This document shows, one piece after another, positions 24,725 to 36,600 of a stretch of DNA of 64,000 nt (positions are counted from its first letter, which is position 1; each line of letters opens with the position of its first letter). This stretch comes from Acytostelium subglobosum LB1 (Eukaryota; Evosea; Eumycetozoa; Acytosteliales; Acytosteliaceae). The position numbers were made by a program, and so were the translations under genes. The stretch covers positions 248,001 to 312,000 of the forward strand of contig NW_012236503.1 of the NCBI RefSeq assembly GCF_000787575.1, in the 5' to 3' direction. The notes below the pieces were generated by a model. The model saw nothing but the letters and a program-made list of their open reading frames with translations, did no database searches and had not been told where the DNA came from.

Positions 24725-25603
24725 CTACAGGTACTCTTTAATACTGAGTGGCGAGTTGACTATTTTGACAGGTGTTCTAGACTTGGAGAAGGAGGTGTTG
24801 GATGGGTTTGGCGAGACGGGGGCGGATGTCGAGGCATACTGTCTGGGCAGTCCACCAGGACTACCAAGCAATTGACGCCACAGCTGGTCTTGTTGACTCC
24901 ACAACTCCATAAAGTTGTCGATCTTGGCTCTGTAGGCTTGGACGTTGCGCTCGTCTAACGAGCACTGTTGTTGTAACTCTTCGTTCTCGATTGTCAAACG
25001 ATTGAGTTGGTTGATCATCTCTGTTGCCAGAGTCTTGCACGTGGATATATCAGCTCTGAACTTGTCCAATTGTTGTTGTGTAATGTTGGCATCGTCCTCC
25101 AGGCTATTTCTCTCTTGTCCAAGTTCATCCAGTTGCTCTTGTAGCAATGTGATACGATCCGACTTAACTTGAAGTTGTTGTTTGAGCTCAATTGTTGATG
25201 ATTCGGATGCAGATAGTTGTTGCGCCAGAGTTCTCAATCCTTGTAACTCGTCCTCCTTTGATGCCAAACTATTCTCCAGCACCTTGATCATCTTGTCATT
25301 GTCATTCTTTGCTTCAACCTTGTCTCGCCTCAGTGCTTGGCTCTCCTCCACCTGCACTCCAATCATCTTTTCCAACTGTTCTATTCTATTCTTTAACAAT
25401 TGAACATCATCATGCTGTTCAGGATCTGTGGACTGAGTCTGTGTCTGAGGATGGACCGTGACATTGCTACTACCTCCACGTGGAGTTGACAATAGAGTGG
25501 TTACAGTAGTGCTGACATCTCCATGACCTCCACTATGATGTTGATACTTTAGTGCCTCTATCTCTTTGAAGAAACATCCAGACTTGTTGTTTGATTTATC
25601 CAT
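24725..25603 (-). CDS. Coiled-coil protein of unknown function
   Basis: A single exon of 292 aa. The ATG at 25603 is chosen; upstream codons in the same frame lie in repeat-rich spacer. Residues about 65-240 form a long heptad-patterned coiled coil (LLKNRIEQLEKMI, LKQQLQVKSDRITLLQEQLDEL, INQLNRLTIENEELQQQ). A low-complexity Ser/Pro/Thr tail follows, with STP/SRTP sites and a conserved-looking C-terminal 'VKIVNSPLSIKEYL'. No catalytic domain is visible. Coiled coils plus Ser/Pro tails are common in cytoskeletal and spindle/centrosome proteins, but no family is recognised. It converges on the CLN5-like gene with a 116-bp gap. Confidence 0.75.
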   Translation of the reverse strand: MDKSNNKSGCFFKEIEALKYQHHSGGHGDVSTTVTTLLSTPRGGSSNVTVHPQTQTQSTDPEQHDDVQLLKNRIEQLEKMIGVQVEESQALRRDKVEAKNDNDKMIKVLENSLASKEDELQGLRTLAQQLSASESSTIELKQQLQVKSDRITLLQEQLDELGQERNSLEDDANITQQQLDKFRADISTCKTLATEMINQLNRLTIENEELQQQCSLDERNVQAYRAKIDNFMELWSQQDQLWRQLLGSPGGLPRQYASTSAPVSPNPSNTSFSKSRTPVKIVNSPLSIKEYL

Positions 25604-25892
25604 GTTTACTACTTTATATTTAAGTATATGTATATATGTATAAGTATGAAATGAACATGAAGTAGTTGTCATAGACTAGATACATGGTATTGTCAAGGTA
25701 ATGGATAGCTGGCGGTGTGGTAGTACTTGTGGAGACTGTGTTGGTTGGCAGTGTGGTAACAACTTCGCGCGCCAAACACAAATGCAAAGATCGATGAAGG
25801 AAGATGGGTTGGTTGTTGTTCAAGGTCTTTGAGTGTTGAAGAAACGGTTGAACGATCAATCATTCAATCATACATTCGAGAACTCAACAACA
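25604..25892. promoter_or_regulatory. Divergent promoter region between coiled-coil gene and itfg2
   Basis: 289 bp separate two divergent start codons. There are TATATGTATA-like tracts (25625-25645) and CAATCATT repeats (25853-25870). Shared control is possible but not shown. Confidence 0.4.
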
Positions 25893-27715
25893 ATGAGACA
25901 TATATCACTTGTAGATAGAATAGTGTTCAATTGGAAAGGCAACGTGTTTAGACGTGCGATCACTCTAGCCGATGTTGACAATGATGGTGTAAGTCAAGTC
26001 TAACACGATGACTTAACAATGATCATTGATTAACTTTCAAGTACCCATGTATAATAGGATAATGAACTGATCGTTGGTAGTCTTGAAGGCAACCTCACTA
26101 TATTCAAGGGCATTGATAAGCATCCTTGGAAGGTTGCCAACAACATTGGTTCAGTATGTATGCGAGACATAAGGGTCGTTCATTCGAATGTTAACATCAT
26201 CACTCAATCATTCTAGATCACTTGTGTAGCAGTTGGTGACCTGTTAGATAGTCACAGGGTATGAATGAGCGTGCGAACGAGAGCGAGGAGGAGTGAGGGA
26301 GTGAGTGAGAGATGGAGGAAAAGGTGAAGCGAGCACAAGACCTAATCAACTCAATCAAACATATATAGAACTTGTTGGTAGTGATATCATCAGAGGGAAT
26401 ATGTAATATATATAATGTTGCTGCTAATGGAGTCGATCAAACAACAACATCCGAACACTTGGTACCAATGCTCTCACAGCGACTGCCACCAAACGCCTCG
26501 GCAATACTCATTGGCGACGTGGACAATGATGGAAAGAATGAGCTGGTCATTGGCACATACGATCACACGCTCTACTCATTCAGTCTGCAGAAGCAGTCGC
26601 AGCAGCAGCAACAACAGCAGATGATCATGGAGGACGGCAGCGGCGCTGGCGATCAGAAGGAGTGGACATTGGTTTGCAAGAACAAGTGGCAACTGCCCGG
26701 ACAGATTGGCACGCTCGTGATGGCCAAGGAGTCGGGCGGCAACGAGATATTGATCGTGGGACTGTGCGAGGGCACCAACTACATCATACTGGACAACAAG
26801 GGACAGCTGTACAAGGAGGAGCGATCATCGACCCACCCCAACATCATGTCATCGTCATACTCCCCGCCCTACATGGCTGGCTCGCACTCGTCCGCGGGTA
26901 TGGGCATGGGCATGGGCATTGGCAGCGACTTCTCCAATTCAACTGGCGGCGCGGGCGAGATCATGTCCAACAACGAGACATTCATATCGATCGACCACCT
27001 GAGGAAGCGCAAGACAGACATCATCACCAACATTAGCGCGCCGCTCAATCTGCGCGCCGGCACTTGCTTGGTCAACGAGGATGGCGTGGAGGAGCGCATC
27101 GACGATTCCGATACTGCCTCCATCATCGCGACGGCCACGTTGGACGGCGTGCTCAAGCTGAAGCGTGTCGGCAAGGGCATCGTGTGGAAGATGGAGATCG
27201 AGGAGATGGGCAGCGGCCAGCTGGTCGCACTCTATGCCGCGCCCCTGTCGCGTGACACCCACGGCAACGACTACATAGTGGCATGTGGCTGGGATGGCTT
27301 GACCGTGGTGGTGGACAGCGAGCGCAACATCGTCTCGTTCAAGTTTGGCGACCGCGTCTGCGCCTTTACCACTGGCAACTACACAATGTGTCGTGGCGCC
27401 GCCAGCACGCCCTGCTTTGTTTACGTCACGTTCTTTGGCGAGATCTACCTGTACCATAACCTAAACATCCAGCTCAAGCCGACGCACAGTCTGAAATGGA
27501 CGACCAAGCAGCAGATGGACGAACTGGTGGCGCTGGCTGCCACTGGCCTGGCGGGCGGCCAGGCCCTGGGGACTGTAGACGAGTTCTACTCAACACTCCT
27601 TTCGCCACAATTCGACAAACAGTTACTTGGACAATATTTAGATCGGCTCAAACAAGATCGTCGTCGTCGTGGTCAGTCGTCAGAAGTTGTAGACGGACAG
27701 GACAATCTGGCGTAG
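25893..27715 (+). CDS. itfg2: ITFG2 homologue, KICSTOR complex subunit (beta-propeller)
   Basis: Exons 25893-25988, 26058-26153, 26217-26258 and 26369-27715 give 526 aa. The sequence follows human ITFG2: 'LADVDNDGDNELIVGSLEG', 'ITCVAVGDL', 'NLLVVISSEGICNIYN', 'LIGDVDNDGKNELVIGTYD', 'ATLDGVLKLKRVG' and 'CFVYVTFFGEIYLYHN'. The FG-GAP-like DxDNDGxNEL units are blades of a beta-propeller. Two insertions are low complexity: a Gln run (about residue 150) and a Gly/Met/Ser loop (about 245-260). In animals ITFG2 joins KPTN, C12orf66 and SZT2 in KICSTOR, which holds GATOR1 on lysosomes and restrains TORC1 when amino acids are scarce. The function here is inferred from orthology. Confidence 0.9.
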
Positions 27716-28460
27716 TCATCGATCAAACAATGCATGATGGGCATTCATTCATTCATCCATTCAGTGATCTTCGTCCAACCCGGCGCCCACTCCTTATTGA
27801 TCTTCATTCTTTCAGTCAATGGCCAACAATGTACATAAACAAACATCATCGCCAGCACCAGCCTACAATGATCAACGTGCAAAGCAAAGACAAGTTGTGG
27901 GCTGCAATCATTCGTTTATTCATTCATTCAATAATCAATCGATGGAGCAGCTCGCATCCAAAGGTGGACATGGACTAATTCGATTAAAAGAACCCCTCTG
28001 CAGAGCCCTGACACTGTACTGATCAATTGTGGTGATTGATTTTCGCACTGATCAACACAAGATGGGGGCTGTGTTTTGGTTCTTTGGAGCACCATGGGGC
28101 GCAAAACACCCAACCAATCTTGTTTGAAACCCTCTAAGGTTGTAGTGAGGTTCCCCTAACTAGCTTTGGTGTTTGTGTGAATACCTTGGCAAGGGGTGCG
28201 ATGGTTCAAGCTGGTTATTTGCGAAGAGACAGCTGTCAGAAAGGGCTGCATTCAGCGTGATGAGGTAATGACTGATTGGTCCAATCCTTTGTTATGTTAT
28301 TGTTTTATTATTGTACGTCTGGATGACTGACTGACTGAATGAATGATCATTTGACAACTCATACTCCAATCAATCAATCGATCAATCACTTGCCAACTCA
28401 CGCATTCAATCAATCACATACTCAATCAATCACTCCAAACCAATCCCCCATGCTATAACA
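27716..28460. other. Intergenic spacer with GC-richer core
   Basis: The flanks are ATTC/CAAT repeats (27740-27765, 27905-27940, 28360-28430). The core (about 27985-28265) is richer in G+C and non-repetitive, with CTCTGCAGAG (27999-28008) and runs such as GGGGCGCAAAACACCC. It has no convincing ORF or cloverleaf. It could be a decayed mobile element or a non-coding transcript; see findings. Confidence 0.5.
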
Positions 28461-30736
28461 ATGACTGAATCAACACTTGATGACTCGCCCAAGGTGGACG
28501 CGTCCATCGATCATCCAATAATCACAATTACTCCAATTGCCACTGAACCAACATCCATGGATGTGGACAAGGACATGGAAGTTGACAAAAAACAAGAAGA
28601 ACCACAACAACAACAGGATACTCTGAGGACCAGCTTGTTTAAACCACGCAGCAGGACACTTAGTACAAGTCACCACCCTACAACTAAGAGAGCATTCCAA
28701 ATACCAGTTCCAGGATTTGTGGAGAATAGTACAAGACTGCGATCATATGCCGAGAAGTTGGTACCAACATTCCCAAGTGCACTACGTGGCCGTATCAATC
28801 CATTCACATTGGTATTCAAACATTTGGCCAAACCAACCGAGGCCGACCTCGAGGAAGGATGCACGCGCACCTCCACCAAAGCCAGTGCGCGTCGCACTCG
28901 CCAATACCTAGTGGCCCAGCGAAAGAAGTCCAACATGACCGGGCGCTACATGTCCATCTCGACCCAAGATCCAATACTCAATGAGTTGGTAACAGGTATG
29001 TTTGATTGATTGAGCGAGGGCGAGGAAGTGGCGAGTCGAACTAAACTAACACTGTCGCGCGCATGTCTAGAGGGCGAGTTCGAGAGATACTTCAATATGA
29101 TATGTACAAAGAAGGTTAGGATATTGGTGTTGGTAGCGTTGTTGATGGAGATTGCAATGTCTGTGTTCACATTCCTCAAGCATGGAAACTACGAGTTCAC
29201 AAGAGACGCGGTCTACACAGTGGAGCTGGCACTCACTTTTGTCGTCGCATGTATAGTCATTCCATTCCCACGTACTACATCATACGTAGAAGTAGTATAT
29301 CTTCAGATAATGCTATTAACCAACAATATTACAAGGATATGGTATTATGATGTTGTAAGTACTTCCTGCTCACGACTGAGTAGCCACACTCGTCGCCACG
29401 CATCCGCCACACGCTCGCCACTCACACTCGCCAAACAATCCAATTCCATCCAATCCAGTACCCTCCATACGAACCAACATATCAGATATACTTGTGGATC
29501 AACTTTGCACTGCCTACCGCCAAGTTCTGGCGAGCCTCGATCACGGGCACATTTGGAATCGTGGCCTTGGTGACGGTCCGCCTGATACAGGGCTACAGCA
29601 ATGCGACTGATGTTGTGTTGTCACAGGGTGGTTCATACTTGGTCTACCTCGTAGCCGTTGCCTTTGGTTCACGATTATGCGAGATCATCAATCGTGCGCT
29701 GTTCACTGAGTTGATCCAGGTGTGCCCTCACCTGCCAGCCCAAAAGACATACGCGATCTTTGAGCGCCACTACAACAAGACCACGCACACAATCACTCAG
29801 CGCTTCAAGGATCCACACACTGAGGAAGAGTTCCTGCGATACTATGCATCCGAGTCGATCATTGAGCTTGGACTGGTGATGGCCACTCTGGCAACCACCA
29901 TCTACTACGTGCTGCAGGACCACCTCTACGCAAAGCCAGGCACTCTCTACATCTTCCTGCTGCTGCGCATCTGTGTGATGGTGCCCGTCACGCTATCACT
30001 GCTGTACTTCTCGATCATGCGCCGTAAGCACCCGTACCGCGCCGACCTGATGTCGCTCGCGGCCTTTGCCGTGTTGATTGGCGTGCAGTGCTACATGTTC
30101 AAGTCGGTGACGTCGTGGGAGGGCAGTCTCTACTACTTTGGCGGTGTGATGCGCGTGCTTACATTGGGCGCGTCACAACTGTTCTTCCTGCCCATGCTCA
30201 TTCTGCTGCCCATCAGCTTTGCCATCCTGCCCCTGGCCATCATCGAGTCGCAGAGCATGTACACCAACTACATCCTATTCCTCGTCATCCTGGTTGTTGT
30301 CCTTGGCTGCTACTCCTTGTTGCGTGAGAAGAATCAGCGTCTTCGCTTCCTCGTCCAGAGACATGCACGCGATATCCTGACGCCAGAGCTAGCACTCGAG
30401 TTGTCAGAGACTGCGACAGAGACCGCAACAACAACTGGTGTGGTGACAGCAGGCGCTACTACAGACAAGGATGAGGTCGGTGCGATAGAGATGACGATGA
30501 TCCAGGATGCAGCGACCAAGATTGATGTGGTAGTGGACCATAATGATGACTCGCATGATCCCCAGTTGATCGTTAACATCATGCCAGATGGCACGCCAAT
30601 CAAGGAGTCGACATTGTATGAGGAGCTGATCCATTCATCCACGCCACATACACAGTCCAATCCATCAACGCCACGAGGCAAGAAGAACCTGTTGGAGTAT
30701 CCAAACAACCTAAGGTCGAGCAAGGGATGTGAATAG
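28461..30736 (+). CDS. Multipass membrane protein of unknown function
   Basis: Exons 28461-28995, 29071-29354 and 29459-30736 give 698 aa, all junctions in frame. The first 200 residues are soluble and low complexity with Gln, Ser and basic stretches, then 'FERYFNMICTKK' leads into the membrane. About ten hydrophobic segments follow (for example VRILVLVALLMEIAMSVF, LALTFVVACIVIPF, YIFLLLRICVMVPVTLSLLYF, LFFLPMLILLPISFAILPLAII, YILFLVILVVVLGCYSLL). A cytosolic tail with 'LREKNQRLRFLVQRHARDIL' and Thr/Glu-rich repeats closes the protein. The arrangement is like the membrane halves of cyclases or sensors, but no output domain is present. No family is recognised. Confidence 0.8.
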
Positions 30737-30809
30737 TGCAGTCCACTCATCCATCCTTGAGTCGACAAGGATGAAGATGAACAGTTTATTCGATCGCGAG
30801 TAATGACAT

Positions 30810-31392
30810 TTACATGAAGTCAATCAACTCAATCTCGAATACCAATGTGGAGTTGGCTGGTATACCAGGCAAGCTCTTGGCACCATAGCCAAGGTCTAAA
30901 GTTGCAACAACATCAAAGGCAAGGCAAGGTTGTTAGCGAGAGCCAATGACACGTGTCTTCAACAACACCAACAACACAACAACAATAACATACCAGGTGT
31001 GATAGTGAATGTAGCTATCTCGCCAGGCTTCATTGTGGGAATGGCTTCTTCCCAACCTAGATTACATTACATTAAAGTCGTAGTAGTATTAGCATGAATG
31101 ATTGACCGTTTGATTGATTGAATGAATGAATGAACGAGAGATACCATTGATAACTCTACCTTGACCAACAGTGAATTGGAATGGCTTGCCTCTTTGACGC
31201 GAGCTATCAAAGATTGTACCATTGAGTAGTGAGCCTACATAGTGCACATTGACCATGCTTCCACTTGATGGAGAGTCTTCATCTTGATCACCCTCTTGTT
31301 TGATCGTCTTCTCAATGCCCTAAACATCATCAGTCAGCATATCATCCTTCATTCTATATCTTTTCATCATGTATATCATTCATTCATACCAT
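30810..31392 (-). CDS. fkbp1: FKBP12-type peptidyl-prolyl cis-trans isomerase
   Basis: Exons on the minus strand: 31390-31392 (the ATG alone), 31145-31319, 30994-31056 and 30810-30895, giving exactly 108 aa, the length of human FKBP1A. Motifs include NVHYVGSLLNGTIFDSS, PFQFTVGQGRVINGWEEAIPTM and GYGAKSLPGIPANSTLVFEIELIDF, which hold the aromatic and acidic residues of the rapamycin/FK506 pocket. The protein is a cytosolic prolyl isomerase. A short acidic insert (GDQDEDSPSSGS) lies in the first loop. The initiator codon is separated from the body by an intron of about 70 bp. The CDS was reconstructed from pieces too short to stand out as ORFs. The gene symbol is tentative. Confidence 0.88.
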
Positions 31393-32035
31393 TGATCGAT
31401 GTTGCTTATCACTTGTTGAATGATAGAATGCATGAGATTAGTCTTGGTTTGACCTGAACCCTGCCCTCAACCCTCGCCCTCAACCCTCATTCACTCATTC
31501 ATTCACAACACTTCTCTTTCTTTTCATGTTGTAGTATCTGTAGATAGATAGATAGAGATAGATTGTTAAAGGGATAGGCCCATACAACGTTCCAATTTGA
31601 TGACAAGATCAAATGGGTAATGGGCATAAATGATGACACCTCTATCTACACTTGCGCAATATCGCTTCATTCGAGCCCTCCAACTCATTCAGATATTTTG
31701 GCTCTTCAGCTTGTTGCGAAGTACCTCATGAGAATACTTCACGCGCGGACCAAAGCCAAACAAATATCCGATTGATTGAGGGCCACGATCCACATCGTGC
31801 ACCCGCATTGGGATTGCAGGTCTGGCTTGCGCCGGAACTGGCCTTGGAACTGACTGAACTGAATAAGTTCAAAGCAATTTCAAAGTGTTGTTGCTTGTTG
31901 CTGTTGTAGATAGCAACAACTGTCAACAGCAGGACTAACAAACAATACAATAAGCAGCATGGTCAATCATTCAATCAAGTTGTTATTAATAACAAACACA
32001 TAACTTAACTTAATCAATCAATCAATCAAAGAGAG
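31393..32035. other. Intergenic spacer between divergent genes
   Basis: Separates fkbp1 (minus) and the secreted-protein gene (plus). It contains a CCCT-rich patch (31450-31490), GATAGA repeats (31540-31562), a short inverted segment around GTTGCTATCTACAACAGCAAC (31895-31920) and ATCAATCA repeats before the next ATG. Open frames at 31652-31909 (+) and 31726-31950 (-) are not supported as genes. Confidence 0.55.
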
Positions 32036-33099
32036 ATGTATAGACAAGTTGTTACAACATTGTGTCTTGTTGCCTTGGTATTGTGTTCGACCACATCGGC
32101 ATTCACATTCCTCGCACAGGAGAATGGACTGACCGAGATGACCATCCGTAAATACTCACCATCCGCTGTGGACTCCAATCCATTGCCTGGCAAGGTAGTG
32201 TCCAGGATCAAGGGTGCCTCAACACTAAACAACGAGGGATTCTCCTGGGGTGTCACCTGTGTTGCCGGAAGCACCTACTTTGCCCTGCTAACCAACAACA
32301 TCGAGTACTACATGTACGGAATCGACCTCACTACCAACCAGTTGGTGATCAATGGTTACTCACCCGTAAGTCATTCAATCAATCATGGACTGGAACTATC
32401 CCAATCACAAACTCACACTCATTCAATCAACAGGATAGCTCTGAGATGTATGTCCAAGCATTGGCTTATGATAGCACTATTGACGCACTGTTTGGAATTG
32501 CACCAAATGATATTGTACCATCATGGTATGATGTGGTCGAGTTGGACCAGAGCAAGGGCTCGATCAAGAAGAAGATCGGATCGCTCAAGTTGGGCGAGTA
32601 CGAGTACACCGGCCTGTATACATACGATCAGAGCACATCGTCCATGTTCATCGTGTTCAAGCAGTTCACCAACGACTCGTCCACCACCCAGGAGGGCATG
32701 ATGGTGATCAACACCCAATCCGGCGACGTCAGCGACGCCATCATGTTCACCGGCTACCACGCATCCGACACCAACCTCTGGAACATCGCCTTTGACCCCG
32801 AGTCCAAGGCGCTGTACGGCACCACCTCCAAGTACATTGGTACCGAGCGCGCCTTTGTCCGCATCGACCCTACCTCTGGCGAGATCACATCCATCAACAA
32901 CTCGACCGAGGTGTGTTCTGGCAATGGACCCGTCATCCAAGACGGCTACTTCATCTCGCCTGGCCACGACAGTGTAAGCTCCAGCACCATCTACTACGTC
33001 AACATCACCACTGGACACATTGACAAGAAGTACAGCAACTCTGATGCCCTGTCCCTCATCTCTTTCCTCAGCGTCTACGACGACTCCTCTGATCAGTAA
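32036..33099 (+). CDS. Secreted protein with propeller-like repeats, unknown function
   Basis: Exons 32036-32365 and 32434-33099 give 331 aa. The N-terminus is a clear signal peptide (VVTTLCLVALVLCSTTSAF, cleavage near residue 22). The mature part repeats a pattern of short beta strands of the form 'Y.LD...G.I......L' (for example 'VELDQSKGSIKKKI', 'MVINTQSGDVSDAI', 'VRIDPTSGEITSIN', 'YYVNITTGHIDKKY') with 'DALFGIAPN' and 'KALYGTTSK' between them, like blades of a YncE-type beta-propeller. N-glycosylation sites NDSS, NNST and NITT are present, and there is no transmembrane anchor. It looks like an extracellular or vesicular protein; its role is unknown. Confidence 0.75.
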
Positions 33100-33682
33100 T
33101 GAGGTAGTCATTATCATCATTGTTATCTCTATCTGTCCAGCCTGTCAAGTCTGTACATGTGCCACTGCCACTAGCACGTGATGGTGTGATGGCGAGAGTG
33201 TTCAAAGGAAGTGGGCCTTTTTTGGGTTCACGATGAGTAAATTTCAATCAAAAAGGAGAAACGAAACGAAGTTACGTTTGTTTGGAACTGTGTTGTTGGG
33301 CGAGGGTGTCAAAGGGAGGACTTGCCAGGTACACCATCATCTCCCAACATGAGTGTGTTGATAGTGATAGTGCTATTAGTGTGATCTTAAAAGATAATAT
33401 CAGGGTCAATACATATCCCTTAAGGAAGTCAATTCTTCTTCCACATCATAATAACGAGTGGTCGAGTCAACTTCAAACACCCCTTCACTCACTCATTCAT
33501 TCACTCATTTACCCACTTTGATCAATCACTCACTCACTCCATCAATCACCCAATCACACTAGTTATAACATAACCACAATCACTTATTCACATCCATTCA
33601 TTCATTAACTCATTCACTCATTCATTCATTCATTATCTCTCAATTCAATCATATAAATATTCATTCAATCAAACAATAAGTC
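33100..33682. other. Intergenic spacer
   Basis: Upstream of the SPX/GDPD gene. The right half is mostly CATT/CACT/CAAT repeats (33480-33680). The left half is unique sequence without a supported gene. A short frame at 33282-33521 runs into the repeats and is not credible. Confidence 0.6.
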
Positions 33683-36600
33683 ATGAAGTTCTCCAAATAC
33701 TTGACGACAGTCACTGTTTGGAATCATGACTATATTCCATATCAGAGACTCAAACGAAGGATTCGATCATTATACTCTCCAGTGATGACTCGTAGTTTGG
33801 TTGAGTCAATCACAGCCACAGGCACAACATCATCCTCCTCTGCACAAGCCCAGCCACAGCCACAAACTCAAACTCAAACTCAAACACCAACCCCAACACC
33901 AAGCGACTTCTTATCACAACTGGAATCAGAGGTGCTCAAGGTGGACCAGTTCATGCAGGAGAAGGAGAGCGAGCTGTACAATCGATACCTGTACCTGCTG
34001 TCCCGCTTCCGCGCCACAGACTTCTCGTCGCCATTCTCCTCGTTCCTGTTGCCAATCGACGCTCAGCTGCTGGATGCCGCCGGAATCGCTGGCTACAAGG
34101 AGATCAATCCGATGTGGGCCTTCCAAAAGGCCTACGAAGACGTGATCAATCAGTTGGCTCAGTTGGAGAAGTATGCCAAGATCAATGTGTGGGCCGTGCA
34201 GAAGCTGATCAGCTCATGCACCAAGAAGAAGACGAGAATTGAGACTCGTCGACGCAACTCAATCGGTGAGCACCTGCCCAACCAGTTCACCTCTTCTCCG
34301 CTGCCTCACAAGAAGGTCCTCTATCAATCACCCAACGTGCCTTCAGTCATCTCGGATACAGTGTCGCCAACAACAACATCAGTTGCCAACAACAACGATA
34401 AGACTAATGGCAATGGCAACAACAATGCAGAGGATGTGATGGATTCATTCTTTGAGCGCATTGTTAGCCACACAGAGATTGGAAACTGCAACAGACTCAA
34501 ACAACTATTGCAAGAGGTGGAGCGCGAGTATCAGATCATCACTCAGAATGGTGCAGTCTATCTGAACAATCAATACATCAACTTGTTAAGTGTAGGTTGA
34601 TCGATGAGTGGGTTGGGGCTGGAATCATTCCATCCCATAAACTAACACACATACATTCAGCCAAAGGAACAGGAACTATCACAGAGAGTGGCCAATCTTA
34701 ACAACTTGGTGATCACAAACAATGTTGTAGCATTACGAGAGTAAGTGATCAAAGTGATCAATCATGATTGAGGCCAGGGCCTTGGCCCCCTGGACCTTTC
34801 TAATCATGGTCCACCCACCCACCCCTCCAACCTCTTGCAATAGGAGCATTGTGTTCATCAAACAGACTATGCAAGAGTTGAACATTGCGAACGATGTAGC
34901 GATGTGGCGCGAAGCCATTCATTCATGCATTCACAAGGCGGCCTCATTGGGCGCCGTAGAAGTGGCCAAGGTGATCTTTGACATACTTGGCTCAATAGTG
35001 GACATTGACTACCTGGACGAGGTCGACAAGAAGTTCATTCACATCGCGTCTGGCCGTGGACATCCCCAGTTTGTCGAGTTCCTCATTGAGCGCGGCGCGC
35101 GACTCGACAGCCAGGATTTCCTCAAGCGCACACCCCTTCACACAGCAGCGCAGTACGCTCACTACGACATTGTCAAGCTGCTGCTGGCCAAAGGCGCACC
35201 CATCGACGTCAAGGACCGTGATGGCTGCACGCCATTAAATCTTGCGAGCAGACACACGGGCGACAGCTCGCGTGTCATTGAGCTGCTGCTCAACAGCGGC
35301 TCGCCTCTGTCGCCAGGACCCTATGGCCGTCATCTCATCCACGAGGCGGCCATCCAGGCCAATGTAGCCAATGTTGCGGCCATCTTGGCTCACGCCAAGA
35401 CCGACGTCAACCAGCTCGACTCATTCGGACGCACCGCCCTGTTTGAGGCAGCCAAGAACGGCAGCACGGATACACTCCTCCTGCTGCTTGCCAAGAACGC
35501 GCTGATTGACATCATCGACGAGGACAAGCGCACGCCCATGCATGTGGCTGCGTCACGCGGACACACCAACGTGCTAAACACACTCATTGAGCACATGCTC
35601 AAGGACAGCCCAGCCAGCGAACTCACACGTCTGATCAACTCGCAGGACTATGATGGATGGACTGCGCTACACGAGTCAGCTTACTTCAACTTCATCGAGT
35701 GCACCAAGACCCTGATGACACACGGCGCCAACCCATTCGTTCAAGATAATGATGAGTGGTCACCCGTGGTCCATTCATTGTACCGCGGCAACATGACCAC
35801 TGCGCACTCAATCTGGGAGCACGTCAAGAAGACTCCCGAGCTGCTCGAGATGATCACCTCGCAGCCATCGACACCTTCACTACGCGACTCCAAGGGCCTC
35901 CCCCTGCCCAACCCTAGCCCGCGCATTGACCTTTTGCGCTCTGACACTGAGGTGCGCAACAGCACGTCGGGTGCATCAACACCAAGCCGCACTCCGGCAA
36001 TCACCGTCGCTACCGCCTCCACAAGCAATGGCGGCGCCGCTGACGGATACACACGCAAGATAACCAAGGGATCGATGTCTAACGTCACCTTTAGGATAAC
36101 AGCGCGAGTCAAGCCTGGATACCGTGTGGGCGTCATTGGCAACCGTAAGGCATTGGGCAAATGGAACCCGGGCAAGGCCCTGTTCCTCACACAGGACGAT
36201 ACTGCGATCAACGCCAACGCTGGAGAGTCGACATGGGTGGGCAAGGCGACGCTACCCACTGATGTCCAGGTCGAGTACAAGTACATCATATGCCAGGGCA
36301 ATCGTCTGGACATGTGGGAGGCACTGCCTGAAAACCGCAAGTTCCTGCCCGAAGAGGAGGTAGAGCTCCTCGACGACGGCACCTTTGGATCGGTGCCCAT
36401 GCTCGACGACCTGGCCCTCCCGCCCCAGATCTCCTCCCAGTCCGAGTCTCCACTTTCACCATTGCTGTCACAATCACAGCAGTTGTCCCAGCCCAAACAG
36501 CTGCAACCTTTAACTCAAACTCCATCACAGACCCAGCTCCTGCCACAACAGCAGCCACAAAAGACTGTGTTTGTGGAGAAGGGATGGCTGGTGCAGGACT

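Noticed and set aside
31652-31950. Overlapping open frames on both strands, one (minus) with a hydrophobic start and Cys residues like a small secreted protein
   Set aside because: Neither frame has a credible ATG in place, the frames change at the hydrophobic part, and no splice arrangement or homologue supports them.
33282-33521. 79-codon plus-strand ORF upstream of the SPX/GDPD gene
   Set aside because: It begins in unique spacer and runs into CATT/CACT repeats, with no homology and no intron context.
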